Shown piece by piece: positions 1-6,091 of a DNA stretch of 11,818 nt. Under the pieces are notes generated by a model. The model worked only from the letters and a program-made list of their open reading frames with translations, was not told the origin of the DNA and made no database searches. Location of the stretch: assembly GCA_002473085.1 (NCBI GenBank), contig DKTP01000155.1, positions 1 to 11,818 on the forward strand. The letters are read 5' to 3'. Numbering within the stretch: the first letter of the stretch is position 1; each line of letters opens with the position of its first letter. Made by a program: the position numbers and the translations under genes. This DNA is from Anaerolineales bacterium UBA7227 (lineage in GTDB: Bacteria; Chloroflexota; Anaerolineae; Anaerolineales; Villigracilaceae).

Positions 1-21
1 ATTGGTAATTGGAGATTGGAG
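1..21. repeat. 7-bp tandem repeat (ATTGGTA / ATTGGAG x2)
   Basis: Three back-to-back 7-mers can be read directly: ATTGGTA (1-7), ATTGGAG (8-14) and ATTGGAG (15-21). They decay into a purine-rich GGAGG tract up to about position 39. The array lies just past the stop codon of the GNAT gene and is cut by the window edge, so its full length is unknown. It could be a simple-sequence array or part of a dispersed intergenic repeat. Confidence 0.6.
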
Positions 22-39
22 GAGGGATGGAGGCGAGGG

Positions 40-516
40 CTAGAGGAGCATCTCCAACTCGATCTCATCGCGCAGCGGAATTCCGTTCTCGCCGATCAGC
101 GGAATTTCGGGCTTTAGTTTTCGCGTTTCGTCCATCGCGTTGACGCGCAAGGCGCACAGTTGGAATCCGCGCTTCTGGTAAAACCCCAGCGCGCGCAGGT
201 TGTCGTTCGTGGTGGAAAGATGCACGCGGCGGCATTGATTGGCCCTGGCTTCCTCGATCACTTTTTCGATCAGCGCCGTCCCGATGCCTTCGTTCTCGCG
301 CAGGCTGTCCATCGAGACGATTTCGCAGTCGGTGTCTGGAAACGTGTAGGTGACGAGGCCGATCCAGTCGTTGCCGTCCAGCGCGATGAAGCCGCTCACG
401 TTTTCGGGATGGAAGACCGTCCCGTGCGCGACGCAAAACTCGTCGTCCCAACGTTCCTTCCAGAATTGGCGCAAGCGAGGCAGGTCTGCGGCGGTGAGGC
501 GGTGAATGGCTGCCAC
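40..516 (-). CDS. GNAT-family N-acetyltransferase
   Basis: This 158-residue protein is a typical single-domain GNAT, a cytoplasmic enzyme class that moves an acetyl group from acetyl-CoA to an amine. The acetyl-CoA loop (motif A) is seen at residues 74-82, ENEGIGTAL, followed by helix IEKVIEEAR. Motif B lies around residues 104-118, with an Asn and then ALGFYQKRGF, the usual region packing against CoA. The substrate cannot be told from sequence. The start is GTG at 516, which shares one base with the TAG stop of the upstream deformylase gene (TAGTG), so translation is probably coupled and the two form an operon. A pairing with peptide deformylase might suggest a link to protein N-terminal processing, but the protein does not carry a recognisable RimI signature, so that remains speculation. 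The family call is firm and the role unknown. Confidence 0.88.
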   Translation of the reverse strand: MAAIHRLTAADLPRLRQFWKERWDDEFCVAHGTVFHPENVSGFIALDGNDWIGLVTYTFPDTDCEIVSMDSLRENEGIGTALIEKVIEEARANQCRRVHLSTTNDNLRALGFYQKRGFQLCALRVNAMDETRKLKPEIPLIGENGIPLRDEIELEMLL

Positions 517-1040
517 TAGACCCGGTCCTCCTGCTCTTCCTCGGTTTGCGGAATCCAGACGCGCGTCGCGTGGTCGGTGAAAACGACTCCGTTGATGTGG
601 TCAATCTCATGTTGGAAGATGCGCGCCAGCCATCCCGAGGCCTTGACGCGCATCGGCTGTCCGCGCCGGTTCAGACCTTTGACGTGTATCGCCTCGTGAC
701 GCTCCACCTCGCCGACGAGATTCGGAATGGAGAGACAGCCTTCCACGCCCGTCACTTTCTCGCTCGAAGCCTTGACGATCTCCGGGTTGACCATCACCCA
801 GACCTTTTTCCTGGCTTCGTCCTCCGCTTCTTCGGACTTTTCGTTCTCGTAATACTCCACCACGATGAGCCGCTCCGAGACGCCCACTTGCGGCGCGGCA
901 AGGCCGACGCCGGGCGCATCGCGCATGGTCTCGATCATGTCGTCCACCAGGGTTTGGAATGTCTTATCGAAGGCAGTCACTGCCCGGGCTTTGCGGCGCA
1001 GGACCGGGTCCGGCAGGGTGACGATGGTTCGCAATGTCAT
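516..1040 (-). CDS. def: Peptide deformylase
   Basis: This enzyme removes the formyl group from the N-terminal formyl-methionine of new proteins in the cytoplasm, using a bound metal ion. All three family motifs are present and intact: GVGLAAPQ at residues 44-51, EGCLS at 100-104 (Cys102 is a metal ligand) and HEIDH at 144-148 (His144 and His148 are ligands, Glu145 the catalytic base). The length of 174 residues is normal. A short acidic and lysine-rich stretch at about residues 63-81 (NEKSEEAEDEARKK) lengthens the loop between motifs 1 and 2. The C-terminus is also acidic (TEEEQEDRV). The start is ATG at 1040 with an AGAGG Shine-Dalgarno five bases upstream. The downstream GNAT gene overlaps by one base. 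The gene lies 57 bases after the cyclic-nucleotide/PH gene, in a gap holding a perfect palindrome. Confidence 0.97.
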   Translation of the reverse strand: MTLRTIVTLPDPVLRRKARAVTAFDKTFQTLVDDMIETMRDAPGVGLAAPQVGVSERLIVVEYYENEKSEEAEDEARKKVWVMVNPEIVKASSEKVTGVEGCLSIPNLVGEVERHEAIHVKGLNRRGQPMRVKASGWLARIFQHEIDHINGVVFTDHATRVWIPQTEEEQEDRV

Positions 1041-1045
1041 AAGTA

Positions 1046-1050
1046 CCTCT
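1046..1050 (-). promoter_or_regulatory. Shine-Dalgarno site of peptide deformylase
   Basis: On the minus strand AGAGG is followed by five bases (TACTT) and then the ATG at 1040. This supports the chosen start. Confidence 0.65.
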
Positions 1051-1062
1051 AGGAAATTTACC

Positions 1063-1077
1063 CACAGACAGTCTGTG
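1063..1077. repeat. Perfect 15-bp palindrome between PH-protein gene and def
   Basis: CACAGAC-A-GTCTGTG is a perfect 7+1+7 inverted repeat in the 57-base gap between two same-strand genes. A second short palindrome, TCGGA-T-TCCGA, lies at 1085-1095. On the minus strand the larger one is followed by GGGTAAATTT rather than a clean T-run, so it is not a convincing intrinsic terminator. It could be a transcription-factor site upstream of def, a short mRNA hairpin or a weak attenuator. Only the symmetry is certain. Confidence 0.5.
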
Positions 1078-1097
1078 ATTTGATTCGGATTCCGATT

Positions 1098-2795
1098 TTA
1101 CTCCGGTTGTTTCCGTTCTCTTTGTTCCTGTTGTTCGCGGCGGAATTCATCCGCGTTATTGTAGTACGTAGCCAACCACTCCGCCATACGTTCGCGTTCG
1201 GACGCGGCCAGGGCGGCGTTCTTGGCAGCCACGCGCGCCATGCGGCGGCGGTCAATATCCGATTGGACGGAGGGCGGATCGTAAACGTCTTGAAATTCCA
1301 GCTTCGATCCGCCTACGGTAATGTAGACCGTGCCATAGTTGAAAATATTTCCCAAAAAACCGACGCGTTCCGATTCGATGCTGAGAATATTTTCCAGCGA
1401 AGCGACGCGGCGTTCCTCCGTGCCGAAGGGCTTTTTGTCAATGTCTATGATCTGGTCCGGGGTCACGATAAAGATGTCGTTTTTCCAGTCCGCATATTGA
1501 TAGGCCCACCATCCCCAAAAGGGGATTGAAACGACGGGGAGCGCCAGGATCAGAGAATCCACCGTCAACCCGCCCTGCAGGGAAATCAGCGTTTCCTCGG
1601 GGTGGACGACGAGGTAAATAATCCGGGCCAGCCACCCCGCAAACAGCGCAAACAGAATCAGCGAAGGAAGCCAGATCTGTCCGAAAAGCACGAAGCGGTG
1701 CTTGCGATAAGTGACGGTCTCGCCTTCCTCCAGCCGCAGTTTGAACAGGTTGGATAGAAGCAGGCGGATGACAGTCGGCCGCCGCATTCTTAAAGGCTTT
1801 GCCGACTCCGACTCGGGGGCCGGTTTCTCCGCTACAGGCAGGTCCAGCCGTTTGCGGATGGCGTCTCTGATGGCCTCCTTTTCCATGCTCAGAGAGCGCT
1901 CCTTCGTGCGCCTCCAATATTCCTCCACCACATGCGAGGCCTGGTGCGGATGAGACACGTGATTGAACGGGATCTTGCCCACAAATGTGCGGACGATCAC
2001 ATGACCGTAATCGAGAAGCCGGCCGACGGCGTCCGTCTCCACCCCCACCGAAAGGATGGTGCTGAGCGGCGCCTCCGTGCGGCTTTCAAAAATGCCCACC
2101 ACCTTCTCCAACCACACCACGCGCTGGTTGGTCACCATGTAATAATCGTTTCCCCAGTCCACGATCAGCCAGGCCGCCCAGGCCGCGATCGCCAGGAAAA
2201 CCAGAAAAGCGAACGCCAACACCCACACGACCTGCGCCAACATGCCCCAAAGCGTCATCGCAATTGGGACAGCGAGCGCCGCAATCGGAAGCGCAAGCGC
2301 GCGCCACAGCAAAATGGGATGCTTGCGCGCCAGAAAATACACCACCTCGTCCGCGCGCACCCATTTAAAATTCAACTTCCTCCACAGGCGATGAGTCTGG
2401 ATCGCCACGCCGAAATTCAGTTTCAATCTCGGAACGCGTTTAAATAACTCGTCGAACTTCCGATAATGCAGGCTCAGCAAACTTCCGTTACTGGTCGCGG
2501 AAATCGAAGCGGCGCGGACGCCTCCCGTAAAATACTCCTCCTCCCCAAAAAAATCCTGCGGCACAAGATTCGCCAGCACGCGTTTATCCTTGCCGCGCCC
2601 CCTCGTCACCTCCACCGTGCCGCGATAGATGGCGTAAAACATATCGCCGCGCGTCCCCTCTTCGATCAGCGCCTTGCCCGCTTCAAAAGGCTCATCCGTC
2701 ATGGCCTGCGCCAGATCGTTCAGGTCGTCGTCCGAAAGCCCATGAAACAGGTGGATCTTTTTCAGAAAAACGATTCGTTCAGGAATGCTGCTCAC
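1098..2795 (-). CDS. Cyclic-nucleotide-binding membrane protein with two PH-like modules
   Basis: This 565-residue protein has a multidomain layout. Residues about 1-130 form a cyclic-nucleotide-binding (CRP/cNMP) domain. Its binding cassette reads FGEEEYFTGGVRAAS (83-97), keeping the Glu85 and Arg94 that normally hold the ribose and phosphate, so ligand binding is plausible. Two copies of a membrane/PH unit follow: transmembrane helices at about 163-213 with a YdbS-like bacterial PH (bPH2-type) domain at about 213-297, then helices at about 373-434 with a second PH domain at about 436-518. The copies align visibly: 'DWGNDYYMVTNQR...LLDYGHVIV' against 'DWKNDIFIVTPDQ...IFNYGTVYI'. A proline-rich linker lies at about 320-340, and a charged tail with coiled-coil character at 515-565. 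Start GTG at 2795; no in-frame ATG fits better. It begins 19 bases after the redoxin stop, so co-transcription is likely. No output domain is visible; a membrane sensor or scaffold is inferred. Confidence 0.85.
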   Translation of the reverse strand: MSSIPERIVFLKKIHLFHGLSDDDLNDLAQAMTDEPFEAGKALIEEGTRGDMFYAIYRGTVEVTRGRGKDKRVLANLVPQDFFGEEEYFTGGVRAASISATSNGSLLSLHYRKFDELFKRVPRLKLNFGVAIQTHRLWRKLNFKWVRADEVVYFLARKHPILLWRALALPIAALAVPIAMTLWGMLAQVVWVLAFAFLVFLAIAAWAAWLIVDWGNDYYMVTNQRVVWLEKVVGIFESRTEAPLSTILSVGVETDAVGRLLDYGHVIVRTFVGKIPFNHVSHPHQASHVVEEYWRRTKERSLSMEKEAIRDAIRKRLDLPVAEKPAPESESAKPLRMRRPTVIRLLLSNLFKLRLEEGETVTYRKHRFVLFGQIWLPSLILFALFAGWLARIIYLVVHPEETLISLQGGLTVDSLILALPVVSIPFWGWWAYQYADWKNDIFIVTPDQIIDIDKKPFGTEERRVASLENILSIESERVGFLGNIFNYGTVYITVGGSKLEFQDVYDPPSVQSDIDRRRMARVAAKNAALAASERERMAEWLATYYNNADEFRREQQEQRERKQPE

Positions 2796-2814
2796 AGACC
2801 GATTCTAGCACGGT

Positions 2815-3318
2815 TTACGGGTCGCGCACGATCGCGCAGCCGAACGCGGGGACTTCCGCCACCGGCGGCAGGCGGCCCGCCAGCAGCGCCTCCACCGCCT
2901 CCGCCGCGAAAAAACGCGTCGCGGCGCGCCGACGCAGCGAGACGTCGTCCACCGCGCCGCGATAGCGGACGACTCCCCCGCGGTCCATGACGAAGACCTC
3001 GGGCGTGACCTGCGCCCCGAACAGGTCTGCCGCCCGATGCCCCGCGTCTTTCAGGACCGTGAACGGGCCGCGGCTGCGGGAGGCGTTTTCCAACGCCGCG
3101 TCCGATTCGTTCGCGTTCGACGCGACCATCCACAGAAGCGCGCCCGCGCCCCACCGCGCGGACGCGGCGCGCAGGGACGCGTCCGTCCGCTCGACGTGGG
3201 GGCAGTCGCACGACCAGAAGTCCACCACGAGGATTTGGCCGCGGCAGTCGCCCAGGCGGTAGAGTCGCCCGTCGAGGCCGCGCAGTTCGAAGTCTGGCGC
3301 GAGGCGGTTGAGTTCCAT
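2815..3318 (-). CDS. Thioredoxin-fold redoxin (AhpC/TSA-like) with C-x-C motif
   Basis: This 167-residue single-domain protein has the redoxin fold order: 'APDFELRGLDGR' (7-18), 'ILVVDFWSCDCPHVERT' (29-45), 'GAQVTPEVFVMDRGGVVRYRGAVDD' (101-125) with the cis-proline TPEVFV, and the C-terminal 'GCAIV' (160-164) common in this thioredoxin-like subfamily. The active-site region is unusual. Where relatives have C-x-x-C-P, this has S36-C37-D38-C39-P40, a C-x-C with the second Cys in place. Cys161 near the C-terminus and Cys25 are other candidates for disulfide partners. No signal peptide is seen, so it is probably cytoplasmic. ATG start at 3318; no clear Shine-Dalgarno. It sits between the glucan phosphorylase and cNMP/PH genes, and nothing in the context names a substrate. 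The domain call is firm; a thiol oxidoreductase or peroxidase role is inferred. Confidence 0.85.
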   Translation of the reverse strand: MELNRLAPDFELRGLDGRLYRLGDCRGQILVVDFWSCDCPHVERTDASLRAASARWGAGALLWMVASNANESDAALENASRSRGPFTVLKDAGHRAADLFGAQVTPEVFVMDRGGVVRYRGAVDDVSLRRRAATRFFAAEAVEALLAGRLPPVAEVPAFGCAIVRDP

Positions 3319-3332
3319 GACGATCGATGAGC

Positions 3333-3359
3333 AACCAGGTTTCTGGCAGCAGCCTGGTT
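3333..3359. repeat. Inverted repeat after phosphorylase gene
   Basis: AACCAGG (3333-3339) and CCTGGTT (3353-3359) are perfect complements with a 13-base spacer. They fill most of the 51-base gap between the phosphorylase stop and the redoxin start. The T-run (TTTTT) lies on the plus-strand side, where no gene reads in. On the minus strand the hairpin is preceded by A's and not followed by T's. It is therefore a poor intrinsic terminator for the phosphorylase and may be an mRNA 3'-stabilising or partial-attenuation hairpin, or a copy of a dispersed element. Confidence 0.5.
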
Positions 3360-3369
3360 TTTAAACTTG

Positions 3370-5550
3370 CTATTTTTTCTTCCGTTTTGGTTTGGACGCG
3401 TCCGGCGGCGCGGATTGTAAAGCGGGAAGGTACAAGCGGCCCATGTATTCCTTCACCATGCGGCGGGCGCTGAACTGTGGCGTGATGGTGGCGATGGCGT
3501 TTTTGGCGCGCGCGATCCACTCGCGCGAAAGACCGTCGGCGCCGCGCTCGTGATACATCGGGATGATCTCATTTTCGAGAATCTCATAGAGGCTCTCCGC
3601 GTCGGCCTCGTCCTGGACTTGCGCGTCGAGGTCGGCGTCCTCGCCGATGGCCCAGCCGTTTTGACCATTGTAGGCCTCGCGCCACCAGCCGTCCAGCACA
3701 GAGAAATTAAGCGCTCCGTTGATGGCGGCCTTCATGCCCGAAGTGCCGCTGGCCTCCATGGGACGGCGCGGGGTGTTGAGCCAAACGTCCACGCCCTGAA
3801 CGAGGTAGCGCGCCAGTTCCATGTCGTAATCTTCGAGGAAGACGAGCCGCCCGCCCGTCTCCGCTTTTTTGACGGTGCGGTAGATCTGTTGGATGAGTTG
3901 TTTGCCTGGTTCGTCGGCGGGATGCGCCTTGCCCGCAAAGATGATCTGGACGGGCATGTTGGGTTTGTTGATCAGTTCCAGCAGGCGCTCCACGTCGCTC
4001 ATAATGAGTCCGGCGCGTTTGTAGGTGGCGAAGCGGCGCGCGAACCCGATGGTCAAGGCGTAGGGGTTGGCCAGGGCGCCCGCGGCGATCACCTGGACGG
4101 GGTGCACGCCCTCCTCCAGCCACTGGGCGCGGGCGCGTTCCCGCAGGTAGAAGGTCATTTTGCGTTTCAAGTGCATGCGGACAGCCCAAAATTCCTCGTC
4201 GGGGATCGCGTTCACTTGCGACCAGAGGTCGTGGTCGTCGAGGCGGTCGAGCCAGTCCGCGCCGAGGTATTTGTCGTAGAGCAGTCTCATGCGGCGCGCG
4301 AGCCAGTTGGCGGTGTGGACGCCGTTGGTAATGTAGGTGATGGGCGTTTCGTCTTCGGGGCGGTCTTTCCACAGGAAATGCCACATCCTGCGCGCCACGC
4401 GTCCGTGCAATTCGCTGACGGCGTTGCGGCCCTCGGCGCCGCGCAGGGCCAGGATGCCCATGCTGAAGGTCTCGCCCCAGGATTGCTGGTTGCGCGCCAG
4501 GTCCACGAACTGGTCGCGGCTGAGGCCGAGTTCGGGCCAGAGCGCGGCGAGATGCTGGTCGATGAGCCAGAGCGGGAATTCGTCGTTGCCCGCGGGGACG
4601 GGGGTGTGGGTGGTGAAGACGTTCGAGCCGCGCGTCTGGGCGATGGCTTCCGCAAAGGGGAGGCCGGCGGACGTCAATTCGCGCGCCCGCTCCAAAGTCA
4701 GGAAAGCCGCGTGGCCTTCGTTCATGTGCCAGACGAGCGGGTTGTAGCCGAGAATTCGCAAGGCGCGCACGCCGCCCACGCCCAGCAAAACTTCCTGCGC
4801 GACGCGGAAGTTGAGGTCGCTCCAGTAGAGGCGCGCGGTGAGGGCGCGGTCGGCTTCGGAGTTGGAGTCCACGTTGGAGTCCAGCAGGTAGAGCGGGACG
4901 CGCCCGACGCGCACTTCCCAGATTTGCAGCGCCACGACGCGGTCGGGAAATTCGACCGCGACCGTGACGCGTTGGCCGTCGCCGCCGCGGACGGGCAGGA
5001 AAGGATGTTCGTTGATGTCAATGGGGTGGTTGATGGCTTCCTGCCAGCCGTCTTCGCTGATGTGCTGGGTGAAGTAGCCCTGCGAGTAGAGGAAGCCGAT
5101 GCCGACGAGCGGCAGGCCGAGGTCGGAGGCTTCTTTAAGGTGATCGCCCGCCAGCACGCCGAGGCCGCCCGAATAGATGGGCAGGGTTTCGTGCAGGCCG
5201 TATTCCATCGAGAAGTACGCGACGGGACGCTCGGCCAGTTCGGGATGCGCGGCCGCGGCCCAGGTTTTTTTCTCGGACAGGTAGCGGTCGAAGTCCGCGA
5301 AGACGCGGTCGTACGCGGAGGCGTAGTCTTTGCTTTGCGCGGCGGCGTTGAGGTCGGAACGTCCCACCTGCCGAAGCATGAGGATCGGGTTGTGGGCGAG
5401 GCTTTCCCACAGGTCGTAATTGAGACGGGCGAAGAGGCGCGTGGCATCGGGGTTCCACGTCCACCACAGGTTGTAGGCCAGTTCGCCGAGACGGGCGATG
5501 CGGCGCGGCAGGTCGAAGCCGTCGGGGGTGTGTGCGAGAAATTTGGTCAT
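3370..5550 (-). CDS. glgP: Alpha-glucan (glycogen/maltodextrin) phosphorylase
   Basis: This cytoplasmic enzyme cleaves alpha-1,4-glucan ends with phosphate to give glucose-1-phosphate, using pyridoxal phosphate. The N-terminus has the DUF3417-type region of the short 'alpha-glucan family phosphorylase' class ('LAYNLWWTWNPDATRLF' at 24-40). Conserved blocks follow: AYFSMEYGLHETLPIYSGGL (111-130), 'GVLAGDHLKEASDLGLPLVG' (131-150), 'WHMNEGHAAF' (274-283), 'THTPVPAGNDEF' (314-325) and, near the C-terminus, 'RRPMEASGTSGMKAAINGALN'. The PLP-binding lysine is expected to be Lys607 in GTSGMK. The length of 726 residues is in the usual range for this class. The tail is a short lysine-rich PKRKKK. The start is ATG at 5550, immediately after the divergent intergenic region, making it the first gene of the leftward block. 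Gene symbol glgP is used in the broad sense; it is not close to the classical E. coli-type enzyme. Confidence 0.95.
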   Translation of the reverse strand: MTKFLAHTPDGFDLPRRIARLGELAYNLWWTWNPDATRLFARLNYDLWESLAHNPILMLRQVGRSDLNAAAQSKDYASAYDRVFADFDRYLSEKKTWAAAAHPELAERPVAYFSMEYGLHETLPIYSGGLGVLAGDHLKEASDLGLPLVGIGFLYSQGYFTQHISEDGWQEAINHPIDINEHPFLPVRGGDGQRVTVAVEFPDRVVALQIWEVRVGRVPLYLLDSNVDSNSEADRALTARLYWSDLNFRVAQEVLLGVGGVRALRILGYNPLVWHMNEGHAAFLTLERARELTSAGLPFAEAIAQTRGSNVFTTHTPVPAGNDEFPLWLIDQHLAALWPELGLSRDQFVDLARNQQSWGETFSMGILALRGAEGRNAVSELHGRVARRMWHFLWKDRPEDETPITYITNGVHTANWLARRMRLLYDKYLGADWLDRLDDHDLWSQVNAIPDEEFWAVRMHLKRKMTFYLRERARAQWLEEGVHPVQVIAAGALANPYALTIGFARRFATYKRAGLIMSDVERLLELINKPNMPVQIIFAGKAHPADEPGKQLIQQIYRTVKKAETGGRLVFLEDYDMELARYLVQGVDVWLNTPRRPMEASGTSGMKAAINGALNFSVLDGWWREAYNGQNGWAIGEDADLDAQVQDEADAESLYEILENEIIPMYHERGADGLSREWIARAKNAIATITPQFSARRMVKEYMGRLYLPALQSAPPDASKPKRKKK

Positions 5551-5576
5551 GGCGGGGGTAATGATACCAGATTCGT

Positions 5577-5603
5577 CTTATAATTCGATGGTTGCGCGGT
5601 CAG
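5577..5603 (-). promoter_or_regulatory. Possible sigma70-type promoter for the phosphorylase
   Basis: On the minus strand CTGACC (5603-5598) and TATAAG (5582-5577) resemble -35 and -10 boxes. The 15-base spacer is shorter than ideal. It would place transcription start about 20 bases before the phosphorylase ATG. This is a weak pattern match only. Confidence 0.22.
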
Positions 5604-5646
5604 GCGGTTCGCGGCTTTCCCAGATTATGCCGGAAAAATCCACTGA

Positions 5647-5696
5647 ACCGCAAAGCCCGCGAAGGGCGCAAAGAAACTCCTGGCGGTCTATGCGGT
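5647..5696. repeat. Inverted 9-bp-period intergenic repeat
   Basis: Three 9-base units sit in tandem: CCGCAAAGC (5648-5656), CCGCGAAGG (5657-5665) and GCGCAAAGA (5666-5674). An inverted arm follows: CTATGCGGT (5688-5696) complements ACCGCAAAG (5647-5655) with one mismatch. The whole could fold as a hairpin with an internal loop. It lies between two divergent genes with no ORF on it. From memory, elements of this CCGCAAAGN type are scattered in intergenic regions of several environmental bacteria including Chloroflexota; that recollection is not checked here. Confidence 0.6.
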
Positions 5697-5753
5697 AAAC
5701 TTTGAGAGATCATTGTCTGGGCTGAAAAGACCGCAATTGCCCGGTTTTCGCCC

Positions 5754-5782
5754 TTGCCTTAAATCTCAAATTGAGATACACT
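5754..5782 (+). promoter_or_regulatory. Candidate promoter of the higBA operon
   Basis: TTGCCT at 5754-5759 and TACACT at 5777-5782 are separated by 17 bases. Each matches four of six consensus positions of the sigma70-type -35 and -10 boxes. Transcription would start near 5789, so the toxin ATG may be almost leaderless. The spacer holds a perfect palindrome, which raises the likelihood that this is a controlled promoter. Confidence 0.4.
5763..5777. promoter_or_regulatory. Candidate operator palindrome for HigA
   Basis: ATCTCAA-A-TTGAGAT is a perfect 7+1+7 palindrome. It lies between the -35 and -10 elements and ends 12 bases before the higB ATG. HigA-type antitoxins commonly repress their own promoter through inverted repeats, so this is the obvious candidate site. 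A related half-site, TTGAGAGAT, occurs at 5702-5710. The symmetry is seen directly; binding is inferred. Confidence 0.55.
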
Positions 5783-5788
5783 TCCGCC

Positions 5789-6091
5789 ATGCACATTATC
5801 ACGCGTAAAGCATTGGTCCAGTTTTGGGAAAGACATCCCGACAGCCAAACCGCCCTCCAACGCTGGTTCAAGATTGTGCAGAAGATCGATTTCCATAATT
5901 TCGCTGAATTGCGCGCCGCATTCCCATCTGCCGATCAAGTTGACCATTGGGTCGTTTTCAACATCGGCGGCAACAAATACAGGCTGATCGCGTCCATTCA
6001 CTTTAATCGCAACAAAATCTACATCCGTCATATTCTTTCCCACGCGGAATATGACCAAGGAGATTGGAAATATGACATTCGCAACTCCTGA
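5789..6091 (+). CDS. higB: HigB-type mRNA interferase toxin
   Basis: This 100-residue protein matches the HigB_toxin family (RelE-like fold) of ribosome-dependent mRNA-cleaving toxins. Hallmarks are the N-terminus MHIITRKALVQFWERHPDS (1-19), 'NFAELRAAF' (37-45), 'WVVFNIGGNKYRLIASIHFN' (54-73) and the C-terminal 'KIYIRHILSHAEYDQGDWK' (76-94), which holds the conserved basic and His residues. I start at ATG 5789, not at TTG 5771, because family members begin with MH-x-I and the earlier start would lie inside the palindrome. The gene is first in a two-gene operon, and its last 20 bases overlap the start of the antitoxin gene. Base use is less GC-rich than in the neighbours (one hand-counted line, 5941-6000, is 50% GC, against 67% for 6601-6660), hinting at acquisition by transfer. 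Confidence 0.92.
   Translation: MHIITRKALVQFWERHPDSQTALQRWFKIVQKIDFHNFAELRAAFPSADQVDHWVVFNIGGNKYRLIASIHFNRNKIYIRHILSHAEYDQGDWKYDIRNS
6057..6062 (+). promoter_or_regulatory. Shine-Dalgarno site deciding the higA start
   Basis: AAGGAG lies inside the 3' end of higB with nine bases before the ATG at 6072. It favours that start over the in-frame ATG at 6051, for which this site would be downstream. It also makes antitoxin translation at least partly independent of the toxin. Confidence 0.65.

Noticed and set aside
2796..2807. TAGAAT as a -10 box giving a leaderless transcript of the cNMP/PH gene
   Set aside because: Spacing to the GTG start would fit, but no -35-like sequence is found 16-18 bases upstream, and the short gap to the redoxin gene suggests read-through.
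2792..3520. 242-codon minus-strand frame spanning the redoxin gene and the end of the phosphorylase gene
   Set aside because: It is Arg/Pro/Gly-rich with no family signature, and the redoxin frame explains the same DNA well.
3550..5583. 677-codon open frame on the plus strand opposite the phosphorylase gene
   Set aside because: Long antisense frames are common in GC-rich genes. The product has no recognisable motif, and the minus-strand frame has all phosphorylase motifs.
5771..5788. Earlier TTG start for higB
   Set aside because: It would lie inside the palindrome and before the expected transcript start. Family proteins begin at MHII, which is the ATG at 5789.
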